Positions 42,840 to 51,454 of a DNA stretch of 64,000 nt are shown in pieces. The DNA is taken from assembly GCA_009773645.1 (NCBI GenBank), contig WSYB01000004.1:43213-107212 (forward strand), given 5' to 3'. Under the pieces are notes generated by a model. That model saw nothing but the letters and a program-made list of their open reading frames with translations. It searched no databases and had not been told where the DNA came from. Position numbers and translations under genes: made by a program. Origin of the DNA: Geobacteraceae bacterium. Its GTDB lineage: Bacteria; Desulfobacterota; Desulfuromonadia; Geobacterales; Geobacteraceae. Position 1 is the first letter of the stretch; the number at the start of each line of letters is the position of its first letter.

Positions 42840-44195
42840 TCACTTCACACTGTTTATTCTGCTCAGAATCTCCACTCCGCGCAAAAGCTCCAATGCCCGG
42901 GAAAGCTGGTAATCCTTCGCCACTTCTTCATCCGACTTGCCGGCCCGGGGCTGCTCTTTTACCTTGTCCACCTCGTCCTTTCTGCCAGCGGATGCAATAT
43001 GGTTCTCCAGGTCCTTTTCCCGGAAATGCTGGTCTTCCTTTTTCCCGCCGTTGGGCAGGTCCACTTTCGCCACGACGATATCCGGCGTAATCCCCTTGGC
43101 CTGGATCGAACGTCCATTGGGGGTGTAGTATCTGGCGGTGGTCAGTTTCAGCCCCCCCCCGTTGCGCAGAGGCATAATGGATTGGATCGACCCTTTGCCG
43201 AAACTCTGGGTCCCCATGATAACCGCCCGTTTATGGTCCTGCAGGGCGCCGGCGAGAATCTCGGAGGCGCTGGCACTGCCACCGTTAATGAGTACCACGA
43301 TGGGATAGGGGGGCTCTTTTTCCCCCACGTTGGCAGAGAGGCTCCTCTTGGCGGTGGCGTCGCGCCCTTCGGTATAGACGATCAGGCCGTTACTGAAGCC
43401 TTCACCGATGAAGCGGTCGGCGACTTTGATCGCCTGGTCCAGGAGGCCACCGGGATTGTTGCGCAGATCAAGGACCAACCCCTTCAGAGATCCGCCATTT
43501 TGCCCGCGCAGGGATTGCAGGGCCTTGACACACTCATCGCCGGTCCTCTCCTGGAACTGGGCAATCCTGATATAACCGAAGCCTCCTTCCAGTGTCCTGA
43601 ATTTCAGGCTTTTTGTCTGGATAATGTCCCTGACCAGAGGGAAGACCAGCGGCTTAGTATGGCCTTCGCGCAGTATGGCAAGAGTGACCCGCGTCCCCTT
43701 TGGCCCGCGCATCAGGCTCACAGCCTTGGTAATACTCATATCCCTGGTGAATTTGTCGTCAATTTTCCAGATATGGTCGCCGGACTTGATGCCGGCCCTG
43801 AAAGCAGGGGTGTCCTCGATGGGAGAGATAACCGTCAGCTTGTTGTCTTTTATGCTGATCTCGATTCCGAGACCGCCAAAAGAACCGGACATCTCCACCT
43901 TCATCTCAGTGAACGAGTCGGGAGGGAGGTAGGAACTGTGCGGGTCGAGAGCAGCCAGCATGCCGTTGATGGCACTTTGCATGAGTTTCTTGTCGTCGAC
44001 CTTTTCCACGTAGTTCTGTTTGATCAGCTCGATTACCTTGGTAAAGAGCCTGATATATCCCTGTTCGGTTTTTTCCGGCGTGGCCTTCCAGAATTTTATT
44101 CCTATGCTGAAACCTGCCGCCAGAAGGGCAGTGATAATTACCAGCAGGATCGTTTTCCTTGCTTTTCCACCCATTTTCTTTCGTGCCTCCGGCAT
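42840..44195 (-). CDS. ctpA: C-terminal processing peptidase (S41 family)
   Basis: A 451-residue periplasmic serine protease. Residues 13-33 form an N-terminal signal anchor (KTILLVIITALLAAGFSIGI). A PDZ domain (SGSFGGLGIEISIKD to IDDKF) is followed by the S41 core with catalytic Ser in INGGSASASEILAGALQD near 306 and Lys in TQSFGKGSIQ near 331. The C-terminal end is Lys/Glu-rich and disordered. Such enzymes trim the C-termini of envelope proteins. It lies 47 bases downstream of the large coiled-coil gene on the same strand, possibly one transcript. Confidence 0.92.
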   Translation of the reverse strand: MPEARKKMGGKARKTILLVIITALLAAGFSIGIKFWKATPEKTEQGYIRLFTKVIELIKQNYVEKVDDKKLMQSAINGMLAALDPHSSYLPPDSFTEMKVEMSGSFGGLGIEISIKDNKLTVISPIEDTPAFRAGIKSGDHIWKIDDKFTRDMSITKAVSLMRGPKGTRVTLAILREGHTKPLVFPLVRDIIQTKSLKFRTLEGGFGYIRIAQFQERTGDECVKALQSLRGQNGGSLKGLVLDLRNNPGGLLDQAIKVADRFIGEGFSNGLIVYTEGRDATAKRSLSANVGEKEPPYPIVVLINGGSASASEILAGALQDHKRAVIMGTQSFGKGSIQSIMPLRNGGGLKLTTARYYTPNGRSIQAKGITPDIVVAKVDLPNGGKKEDQHFREKDLENHIASAGRKDEVDKVKEQPRAGKSDEEVAKDYQLSRALELLRGVEILSRINSVK

Positions 44196-44242
44196 GATAA
44201 ATGTTCTTGATCATCAGTGTAGCAAATAATTCTTCCATGTTG

Positions 44243-46963
44243 CTATGGTTCTTTTGTGAACGCTGCATTTGAAAGGAAAGAGTCTTTGGTTTGCAGGCTA
44301 TTATTGATAATATCTGCCCGGCAGCGTAACTCTTCTCCGCTCATGGCGGTTTCCTTCAGCCGAAAGGTGACGCTTAATTCCTTGATCTCCCCAGAATCAA
44401 TGCGGATCCCATTTAATGCGAGGGTTCCCTTTGTTTCCTGCCTGAAGCCGTTGTCGCTCACTTCAACCATCTCGTACTGTTGCGGGAAACTGAGCCTGAG
44501 GGTTATATCCTGGGCCGCAGTGGTTCCCACATTCAGGAGCGTTATCAGGAAACCGATCTTATCACGGGGTGCTACCCGTGCCTTTTGGCCCCTGACAACC
44601 GCCCGTAATAGCGGTGCGGAAGCGACCAAAGATACCTCTTTTGACTGGGCAACATCCCGAGCACGGTGTGATGCAACCATTAGAGGATAGAGATATTTCT
44701 GGCCGTCAATGCTTCCGGTCGGAAGCCTGACCGTCAAAAGCCCTTTAAACCTCCCACCGGGGGCGATGGGAGGAGTCTTATTAATAGCATGATCCTGAGT
44801 TGCTTCTAAAACGAAGCGGGCATTGAATTCCGCTGGGAAGCCGGATTCAAGATGGAAGCTGTCCGTGTTGCTCCCCCGGTTAATGATTTCAAACGGAATG
44901 GAGATTCTCTTGGCAACCTCATGGGGTTGCTCGATGGGTAAAACACTGAAGTCAAACTTTGCATACCTGTGGATGTCGGATTTTCCCTCTTGAGCATCCT
45001 GCTGAGAAGAGATTCCACTGTCCGGCTCCTTGATAGGAGGCTTGGGCGTTTGGGGAAGAAGCCCAGTTCCCTGAATCGTTGCACGGGCAACTGCCCCTGC
45101 TATGATTTCGGACGGGCTGGCAATTGTTGATGTGTTTACCTTGGCGGTTTTTTGAACCACGGCAGAGGCAGCCTGTTCTGCAGCGATCCGCTCTTTTTCG
45201 GCCTTTATCCTGGCCAGGCGCTCTTTCTCCGCCTGTTCCGCAGCCAGACGCTCCAGTTCGGCTTTTTCTCTGGCGATTCGCTTCAGTTCAGCTTTTTCTT
45301 GAGCTGCCTTTTCTGCAGCAATCTGCTCACGTTCCGCCTTCTCGGCGGCAGCCCGCTCTGCAGCGATCAGCTCTTCTTCAGCCTTTAACCTAACCAGGCG
45401 TTCTTTCTCCGCCTTCTCAGCAACCAGGCGCTCCCGCTCGGCATTTTCTCTGGCGGTTTTCTCAGCCGCAATCCTTTCACGTTTCGCCTTCTCGGTGGCA
45501 ACCTTTTCAACAGCGATCCGCTCTTCGTCAGCCTTTATCCTGGCCAGTCGCTCTTTCTCCGCTTTCTCAGCAGCCAGGCGCTCCTGCTCGGCCTTCTCCT
45601 TGGCGAGCCGTTCCAGTTCAGCCTTTTCTTGAGCTGCTTTTTCTGCGGCAATGCGCTCACGTTCCGCCTTCTCTGCAGTTGCTAGTTCTGCAACGATCCG
45701 CTCTTCTTCAGCCTTTATTCTGGCCAGGCGCTCTTTCTCCGCCTGCTCCGCAGCCCGGCGCTCCTGCTCGGCTTTTTCTCTGGCGATCCGCTCCAGTTCG
45801 GCTTTTTCTTGAGCCGCCTTTTCTGCGGCAATCCGCTCACGTTCCGCCTGTTCAGCGGCAGCCTTTTTCGCAGCGATCCTTTCTTCTTCGGCCTTTATTC
45901 TGGCCAGGCGCTCTTTCTCCGCCTTCTCAGCAGCCAGGCGCTTCTGCTCAGCCTTTTCCCTGGCGATTCGTTCCAGTTCAGCTTTTTCTTGAGCTGTCTT
46001 TTCTGCGGCAATCCGTTCACGTTCCGCCTTCTCGGCGGCAGCGATCCGCTCTTCTTCGGCCTTTAACCTGGCCAGGCGCTCTTTCTCTGCCTTCTCAGCA
46101 GCCAGGCGCTCCTGGTCGGCCTTCTTCCTGGCGATTCGCTCCAGTTCGGCTTTTTCTTGAACTGCCTTTTCTGCGGCAATCCGCTCACGTTCCGCCTGCT
46201 CGGCGGCAGCCCGTTCTGCAGCGATCCGCTTTTCTTCGGCCTTTATCCTCTCCAGGCGCTCTTTCTCCGCCTTCTCAGCAGCCAGGCGCTCCCGCTCGGC
46301 CTTCTCCTTGGTGAGACGTTCCAGCTCAGCTTTTTCTCTTGTTGCTTTCTCGTCCGCGAGCTGCCCCAGTTTGGCTCTCTCAACTGCCGCATTTTGTTGG
46401 GTTAACCTTTCGGTCTCAGGCTTTTCTGCAGCAGCTTTTCCAAAAGCTATCCGATCTTTCTCTCCCTTTTCCGCTGTTATTCGCTCTTTTTCAGCAAATG
46501 CCTGATCAACGGAAGGTTCCTTGGTCGGAATTTTTTCGAAGACTTTCTGAGGCTTAGAATCTCCGGCCAGTTTTTCACCCTTTTGGTAACGGGCAACAAG
46601 ATCCAGAAGCTCGGCTTCAACAGTCCCTTTGAGATTACTGCCAGGATATTCTTTTATGAGCCGCAACATATATTTTGCGGCGTTTTCTTGATTGCCAACC
46701 CTGAAATTTGCGCGGGCGAGGTAGTAGAGTGACATGTCACGAAGGGGGGTGTCAGGATGAACTTGCAGTATCAGGCTCATCTTTTCGATGACTGTTTGGT
46801 AATCCTTTTTCTGATATGCGTTGAAGCCGGCTATGAAAATTTGCGCATCACTTGATTCCAAACCGAACGCGCTCTTGGAAAACAGTACGAGAATGATGAT
46901 AAATCCTAAGGTGAACCTGGATAGGAAAAAGCGGAACAATTTAAAATTCGTGGCAGGTAACAT
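44243..46963 (-). CDS. Secreted TPR / long charged-helix protein
   Basis: An envelope protein of about 906 residues. It has a signal peptide (FTLGFIIILVLFSKSAFG), a TPR-type domain at about 40-140 (YYLARANFRVGNQENAAKYM), then about 440 residues of Lys/Glu/Arg/Ala repeats (AEKAEKERLARIKAEEERIA and variants), and a C-terminal beta-type region (about 640-906) with blocks resembling NEW3/CARDB adhesion-type folds. The helix would be a very long rigid spacer, like TolA's. The ATG at 46963 is preferred to the TTG at 46969. The repeat DNA (about 45.1-46.4 kb) is prone to unequal recombination. Confidence 0.75.
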   Translation of the reverse strand: MLPATNFKLFRFFLSRFTLGFIIILVLFSKSAFGLESSDAQIFIAGFNAYQKKDYQTVIEKMSLILQVHPDTPLRDMSLYYLARANFRVGNQENAAKYMLRLIKEYPGSNLKGTVEAELLDLVARYQKGEKLAGDSKPQKVFEKIPTKEPSVDQAFAEKERITAEKGEKDRIAFGKAAAEKPETERLTQQNAAVERAKLGQLADEKATREKAELERLTKEKAERERLAAEKAEKERLERIKAEEKRIAAERAAAEQAERERIAAEKAVQEKAELERIARKKADQERLAAEKAEKERLARLKAEEERIAAAEKAERERIAAEKTAQEKAELERIAREKAEQKRLAAEKAEKERLARIKAEEERIAAKKAAAEQAERERIAAEKAAQEKAELERIAREKAEQERRAAEQAEKERLARIKAEEERIVAELATAEKAERERIAAEKAAQEKAELERLAKEKAEQERLAAEKAEKERLARIKADEERIAVEKVATEKAKRERIAAEKTARENAERERLVAEKAEKERLVRLKAEEELIAAERAAAEKAEREQIAAEKAAQEKAELKRIAREKAELERLAAEQAEKERLARIKAEKERIAAEQAASAVVQKTAKVNTSTIASPSEIIAGAVARATIQGTGLLPQTPKPPIKEPDSGISSQQDAQEGKSDIHRYAKFDFSVLPIEQPHEVAKRISIPFEIINRGSNTDSFHLESGFPAEFNARFVLEATQDHAINKTPPIAPGGRFKGLLTVRLPTGSIDGQKYLYPLMVASHRARDVAQSKEVSLVASAPLLRAVVRGQKARVAPRDKIGFLITLLNVGTTAAQDITLRLSFPQQYEMVEVSDNGFRQETKGTLALNGIRIDSGEIKELSVTFRLKETAMSGEELRCRADIINNSLQTKDSFLSNAAFTKEP
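45150..46450 (-). repeat. Degenerate tandem repeats encoding a charged helix
   Basis: Within the coiled-coil gene the same DNA units recur at intervals of roughly 150-160 bases, encoding EKERLARIKAEEERIA and QEKAELERIAREKAEQERL blocks. About eight cycles are visible. Copies differ by point changes, so this is an old array still likely to expand or contract. Confidence 0.8.
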
Positions 46964-47212
46964 GTTCAAACATCCGTCTCCGTTAAGAATAGTCTAAAAC
47001 ATCCATCTTTAAATACACTGCCAAGCTAAACGGTGTCAACTGGGAATAACGTTTTAATCAGACGCAAAACGAGAAAGAGAAAAGCAGAAGATGTCCCTAT
47101 TTACCCTTGATTCGATGCGTCTATAGAGGTAACATGTTCGGAAATCCGAAGGCAAAAGCTCAAACTCATGGTTTTTTAACTTTGAATTTTCTGCTACCAA
47201 ATATTCGATACC

Positions 47213-47971
47213 ATGTCCAATAAAAAAGAGAGACTTGACAAAATCCTGGTGGATCGCGGTCTTGTCCAGTCCCGCGAGCGGGCTCGTGCGCTTATTATGG
47301 CGGGAACGGTGGTGGTGACTGATCATGTGGCGGATAAGGCGGGGATGATGGTTCCGCTCGACTCCGAGATTCGCCTGAAAGGGGAAGTGCTGCCGTTTGT
47401 CAGCAGAGGGGGCTTAAAGCTGCAGAAGGCGCTGGATGAGTTCGCCATTGATGTAACGGGGTTTGCTGTTTTGGATGTTGGGGCGTCGACCGGCGGGTTT
47501 ACCGACTGTCTTCTCCAGCGCGGCGCACGGAAAATCTTTGCCGTGGATGTGGGGTATGGGCAACTTGCCTGGAAGCTGCGTCAGGACGAGCGGGTGGTGA
47601 ACCTGGAAAAGACCAATATCCGGTTTCTTACACCCGACAAGCTGCCGGAGATTCCGGACATGGCAGTTATCGACGCTTCCTTTATCTCCCTCGATAAGGT
47701 GCTTCCAAACACCATCCGCCTCATCAGGGATGACGGGGTCGTTGTTGCCCTGATCAAGCCGCAGTTCGAAGTAGGTCGCGGTGAGGTGGGAAAGGGGGGG
47801 GTGGTCCGGGACGAGGCAAAACATCAAGCTGTAGTCGCATCCATCCGTGCTTTGGCTGAAAGCCTGGGGCTGACTGTGGAGGGAGTCACGGAGTCCCCTA
47901 TCCGTGGGCCGAAAGGCAACCGGGAATTTCTTATTTATCTGTATAAAACCGCATCCAACAAGTTGATTTGA
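47213..47971 (+). CDS. tlyA: TlyA-family rRNA 2'-O-methyltransferase
   Basis: A 252-residue protein. Residues 6-65 are an S4 RNA-binding domain (ERLDKILVDRGLVQSRERAR) and the rest an FtsJ-type methyltransferase with SAM site VLDVGASTGGFTDCLLQ near 87-103. TlyA 2'-O-methylates cytidines in 16S and 23S rRNA. It lies alone between divergent and same-strand genes. No strong ribosome-binding site was found before the ATG at 47213, but the S4 domain is complete with this start. Confidence 0.92.
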   Translation: MSNKKERLDKILVDRGLVQSRERARALIMAGTVVVTDHVADKAGMMVPLDSEIRLKGEVLPFVSRGGLKLQKALDEFAIDVTGFAVLDVGASTGGFTDCLLQRGARKIFAVDVGYGQLAWKLRQDERVVNLEKTNIRFLTPDKLPEIPDMAVIDASFISLDKVLPNTIRLIRDDGVVVALIKPQFEVGRGEVGKGGVVRDEAKHQAVVASIRALAESLGLTVEGVTESPIRGPKGNREFLIYLYKTASNKLI

Positions 47972-48074
47972 ACATTCATCGGCATTCATCTTGCGTGTAA
48001 TTTCACTATTTATAGTGAAAAATCATTTCAGATTTTAAGAAATTGATTTATAAGGGTGGAAATACAATTAATTA

Positions 48075-48090
48075 GTTTCCATCCGGAAAC
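48075..48090. repeat. Solitary copy of the MITE end palindrome
   Basis: GTTTCCATCCGGAAAC, identical to the ends of the element at 32717-32892, lies here within a larger palindrome (TTAATTA on the left, TAATTAA on the right) 22 bases before the HIT gene start. Confidence 0.8.
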
Positions 48091-48112
48091 TAATTAAGAG
48101 AGGACTGGCACG

Positions 48113-48457
48113 GTGGACAGTTGCATCTTTTGTAAGATAATCAGCGGGCAAATCCCTGCCAGAAAGGTTTATGAAGACGAGCTGGTCGTGGCCATCGAAG
48201 ACATCGCGCCGGTTGCGCCGGTGCACCTGCTCATCTTTCCCAGGCGACATATCGTGAATTCCCTGGATTTGCATCCTGAGAACAATGCGCTAATCGGGCA
48301 TATTTTCCAGGTTGCAGCCCATCTGGCAAAGGAGAGGGGGGTAGCAGACAAGGGGTTCAGGATTGTCAATAACAACAACGCGGACGCCGGGCAATCGGTC
48401 TTTCATATCCACTTTCATCTGCTTGCCGGCCGACATTTCAATTGGCCGCCGGGTTGA
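48113..48457 (+). CDS. HIT-family nucleotide hydrolase (Hint-like)
   Basis: A 114-residue histidine triad protein. His98-x-His100-x-His102 in FHIHFHLLAG is the catalytic triad; Cys4 and Cys7 (CIFC) resemble the zinc-binding pair of Hint proteins. Members hydrolyse AMP-lysine or related phosphoramidates. It starts with GTG (48113-48115), preceded by AGAGAGGA. Length is standard for the family. Confidence 0.92.
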   Translation: MDSCIFCKIISGQIPARKVYEDELVVAIEDIAPVAPVHLLIFPRRHIVNSLDLHPENNALIGHIFQVAAHLAKERGVADKGFRIVNNNNADAGQSVFHIHFHLLAGRHFNWPPG

Positions 48458-48507
48458 ACTCCCGGGAAAATCAGAATGCGGAATATACATAATCGGAGGA
48501 TGAAAGC

Positions 48508-49047
48508 ATGAAGAACTTCATTGTTATGTTAACACTGATGCTGTTTACAGCCCCGGTGACTGCTGCGACCTACAAATGGGTGGATGACAAGGGAACGTTG
48601 AATTTTACGGAAGATTATGGCAAGATCCCGAAAAAGTTTCGGAAAAAAGCCAAGGTGGTGGGAGAAGAGGATACTGCCCCTCCCACGGCGATTGAAACTA
48701 AAGAGGAACCCAAGTTCGGGCAAAAAGCTGGTGATAGCGTTGATACTAAGACAAATGCTACGAAAGGGAAGCAGGAAAAAAAGAAAACGGTATATGACGG
48801 AAAGGAAGGAGAAGCCTGGAAAGCAGACTTTGGCAAGTTGCGGGCGGATCTGAAGGCCTCCGAAGAGCAGCTTGTTGAGGCGAGGGGCCGAATGAATGAC
48901 ACCAGCAAGATGTCAAGAAATGAATACATCAGCCTGCACAATACCATAAAGGCCATTGAGAACAGGGTCCTGGAGCTTCGGAAAAAACTCGATTCCTTGG
49001 ATGAGGCTGCAACAAAGGCAGGAGTGCCGGCCGACTTACGTCAGTAA
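48508..49047 (+). CDS. DUF4124-domain exported protein
   Basis: A 179-residue protein with a signal peptide cut after about residue 19 (FIVMLTLMLFTAPVTAA). Residues 20-45 match the DUF4124 pattern (TYKWVDDKGTLNFTED), a small domain near the N-terminus of many deltaproteobacterial exported proteins. The rest is a Lys/Glu-rich coil (LKASEEQLVEARGRMNDTSK). CGGAGGATG precedes the ATG. Function unknown. A terminator follows. Confidence 0.83.
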   Translation: MKNFIVMLTLMLFTAPVTAATYKWVDDKGTLNFTEDYGKIPKKFRKKAKVVGEEDTAPPTAIETKEEPKFGQKAGDSVDTKTNATKGKQEKKKTVYDGKEGEAWKADFGKLRADLKASEEQLVEARGRMNDTSKMSRNEYISLHNTIKAIENRVLELRKKLDSLDEAATKAGVPADLRQ

Positions 49048-49070
49048 TTTTTTTCTGCGGATAGAAAAAA

Positions 49071-49107
49071 GAAAAGCCCGGAAGATAGCAGCCGGGCTTT
49101 TCTTTTT
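49071..49107 (+). terminator. Intrinsic terminator after the DUF4124 gene
   Basis: GAAAAGCCCGG (49071-49081) pairs perfectly with CCGGGCTTTTC (49092-49102), followed by TTTTT. A standard intrinsic terminator for the HIT/DUF4124 genes. Confidence 0.9.
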
Positions 49108-49734
49108 GTATAACTGGCGTTGCAGCGGAATGCTTTATACTAATTCGTCGGTGGGAATCTATTGGTGCCGGATTGTACGCTCTTCAGGACCGTGCAATCT
49201 TGCTTGGCCTTTCGATACCCCCTTTTTCAAGCGGTTGTTACGCGCCTGGCGGATGTGAATTACTTTTTTCACACGTGATTCCCTGCGCCGCCAATTAAAT
49301 AGTTGCTCCAGAGTACCGTATAACCGTTAGAGTCACTGACCTGGGTTTTAACTTCTCCTGAGAAAACGTTTCAGACTTCCTTCCACCGGGAAGGCGTGCA
49401 CACCACGTTTGGACTCAGGGATAGTTTAAAAGATTAATTGATAGTCAGGCTGCTCAACCGATTATTACTTGCATCCCAGAGCAATTTTCAGAGAACAATT
49501 TCTGCCAATCTTCTAGTCTTATTCTACTACTGCCAGAAACTTTGTCAAGGGGAATTGGAAAATTTAATATCCTTTGAATTCGGTTCTTTTGTAGTAGTTT
49601 TTCGGCATGGAGAGTAATTACTTTAGGAAGAATTTTAAATAACTTTTCTATGGCTCCCGGCACAAGGCCCTGGAGATTGACACCCAGGATTTTTGTTGGT
49701 ACCTTACACGAAAAATTCATGTGTGGGGACATCT
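49108..49734. other. Long intergenic region before lgt
   Basis: 627 bases without a certain gene. A leftward frame at 49454-49732 (92 codons, with VPTKILGVNLQGLVPGAIE) has protein-like composition but overlaps the expected lgt leader, has a poor ribosome site and no family I recognise; I do not call it. No RNA gene was seen. Confidence 0.35.
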
Positions 49735-50517
49735 ATGCCATTTCCTGATATTGACCCGGTTTTTCTTCGTTTGGGCCCGCTTGAGTTTCGCTGGTATGGC
49801 CTCATGTATATTATAGGTTTTGTAACCGCTTATTTTCTTGTTTTGGCAGGGGTAAAGAGAAGGAAGCTTCCGTTCAGCAAGGAAGATGTCGCCGATCTGA
49901 TATTTTTCGTGGCAGTTGGGATTGTCCTTGGAGGGCGCACCGGATATATTCTGTTTTATAATCTGTCATACTACTTCACCAATCCGCTTAAGGTTTTTGC
50001 CGTTTGGGAAGGAGGAATGTCCTTCCACGGCGGCCTGATTGGTGCGGTACTGGCCGTTGTCTTTTTTGTACACAAAAAGAAGACCGGTTTTTTCACCGTG
50101 ACCGATCTCTGTACCCCGGCGGCCCCGATCGGCCTGGGACTGGGGAGAATCGGCAATTTTATCAACGGGGAACTCTATGGACGGGTTACCGATGTCTCCT
50201 GGGGCATAATTTTCCCTGCCGGCGGGCCGCAGCCGCGCCATCCGTCCCAACTGTATGAAGCTTTTCTGGAAGGGCCGGTAACCTTTGGTATCATCTGGCT
50301 TTTGGGGCGCAAAAGGCGGCCGGCAGGTGTCATATCCTGGTCATTTATTGCGTTGTATGGTTTATTTCGCTTTTTTGTGGAGTTTTTCCGGGAGCCGGAT
50401 CTTCAGGTCGGCTTTATTTGGGGGGGCTTTTCTATGGGGCAGCTGCTGAGTTTCCCTATGTTGCTTGTGGGGGTAATGATGGTCTGGTGGTCATATCACC
50501 GGGAAAAGGTAAGGTAA
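49735..50517 (+). CDS. lgt: Prolipoprotein diacylglyceryl transferase
   Basis: A 260-residue integral membrane enzyme that moves diacylglycerol from phosphatidylglycerol to the lipobox cysteine, the first step of lipoprotein maturation. Seven hydrophobic segments are visible; signatures are FRWYGLMYIIGF, GGRTGYILFYN and GRIGNFINGELYGR. The ATG at 49735 (MPFPDIDPVFLRLG) is the family's usual start; the open frame from 49693 is longer but unlikely. It serves the lipoproteins seen elsewhere in the window (58.5 and 62.6 kb). Confidence 0.95.
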   Translation: MPFPDIDPVFLRLGPLEFRWYGLMYIIGFVTAYFLVLAGVKRRKLPFSKEDVADLIFFVAVGIVLGGRTGYILFYNLSYYFTNPLKVFAVWEGGMSFHGGLIGAVLAVVFFVHKKKTGFFTVTDLCTPAAPIGLGLGRIGNFINGELYGRVTDVSWGIIFPAGGPQPRHPSQLYEAFLEGPVTFGIIWLLGRKRRPAGVISWSFIALYGLFRFFVEFFREPDLQVGFIWGGFSMGQLLSFPMLLVGVMMVWWSYHREKVR

Positions 50518-50547
50518 GGCTCAGGGGAAGAGAGGTGTAACCTCACC

Positions 50548-50973
50548 TCATCGTAATTTTTTTGACATTTCCAGCACATTGCCGTCGCTGACCTTTCTAT
50601 AGCTCACGCAGTCCATGAGGGTTTTTATTATAAAGATACCGCGACCCCGATCTTCCAGTTTCTCGAAATCCGGAGGCGGAACGGAGTTGATATCGAACCC
50701 CTGCCCATTATCAAAGACCTTTATTAATAGCTCATCGTCGGTAATATTGATAAAAATATGTACCATCTTGTCGGGATCATCGGCATTGGCGTATTTAATG
50801 GCATTGACCATTGCCTCGGTCAGGACCAGGTTTATATGATACGCCAGCGTTTCCCTGTTTCCGGAATATCTAACCAGTTCTTTGGCGATATCTTCGCCGA
50901 TTCTGCCTATGAGACTTAAGTAACGGGTCTGGTTGGGGACCTTGATGTCGATCTCGAGTTCATTCTTTTCCAT
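50548..50973 (-). CDS. RsbW-like serine kinase / anti-sigma ATPase
   Basis: A 141-residue GHKL ATPase of the HATPase_c_2 type. The N-box EAMVNAIKYAN (53-63), DNGQGFD (88-94) and DRGRGIFII (108-116) form the nucleotide site. Such proteins bind a target regulator and phosphorylate a STAS antagonist. The STAS gene ends 15 bases upstream, and the SpoIIE-type phosphatase lies beyond, so the three form a partner-switching module. The regulated sigma factor or enzyme is not nearby. Confidence 0.87.
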   Translation of the reverse strand: MEKNELEIDIKVPNQTRYLSLIGRIGEDIAKELVRYSGNRETLAYHINLVLTEAMVNAIKYANADDPDKMVHIFINITDDELLIKVFDNGQGFDINSVPPPDFEKLEDRGRGIFIIKTLMDCVSYRKVSDGNVLEMSKKLR

Positions 50974-50988
50974 AATAACCTCGATAGC

Positions 50989-51324
50989 TTAATAATTTTC
51001 CAGTGCCTCGGAAGTGGATGTGAATATTTCGAATACCCTGTGCAGTCGCGTCAGCTCAAACATGGACTTTACCTGGGGTTGCAATGTTGACAGTTTCAGG
51101 TTTCCCTGATGGGAGATGGCATTCTTGAAACCGGAGACCAGCGCTCCCAGGCCTGAGCTGTCGATGAAACGGACGTCCTTCAGGTCCACCAGTATATTTT
51201 TTTTCCCACCTTCAAACAGTTTCTGCATCTCCAATTTCAACTCTCCTGAATTATGGGCATCCAGCCTTTCTTCTTTCACATAAATGAGCACGATCTCGTT
51301 TTTTTGTTCGATATTCAGGTTCAT
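50989..51324 (-). CDS. STAS-domain anti-anti-sigma factor
   Basis: A 111-residue STAS protein with the phosphorylatable DSSGLGALVSG motif (Ser56/Ser57). In partner switching the kinase phosphorylates it and the SpoIIE phosphatase restores it, releasing the kinase's target. It runs leftward between the SSF-SpoIIE hybrid (130 bases upstream) and the kinase (15 bases downstream). Confidence 0.9.
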   Translation of the reverse strand: MNLNIEQKNEIVLIYVKEERLDAHNSGELKLEMQKLFEGGKKNILVDLKDVRFIDSSGLGALVSGFKNAISHQGNLKLSTLQPQVKSMFELTRLHRVFEIFTSTSEALENY

Positions 51325-51454
51325 GAGGCGCTCCCGTGTCCCAAGCCCCTGCCGGTGGAGGCAATTGGAACGTTTGATTTTGTTTCCCTAATTCATTTAT
51401 ATATTAATATCAGGCCCCGTTCAACCAATTAAATGACTGCCTCTTTGAGAACCG

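Noticed and set aside
42999..44210. 403-codon ORF antisense to the S41 protease
   Set aside because: The sense frame has catalytic Ser/Lys and PDZ motifs; the antisense frame has none.
49454..49732. 92-codon leftward ORF overlapping the lgt start
   Set aside because: Protein-like composition but poor ribosome site, no recognised family and head-on overlap with the lgt leader.
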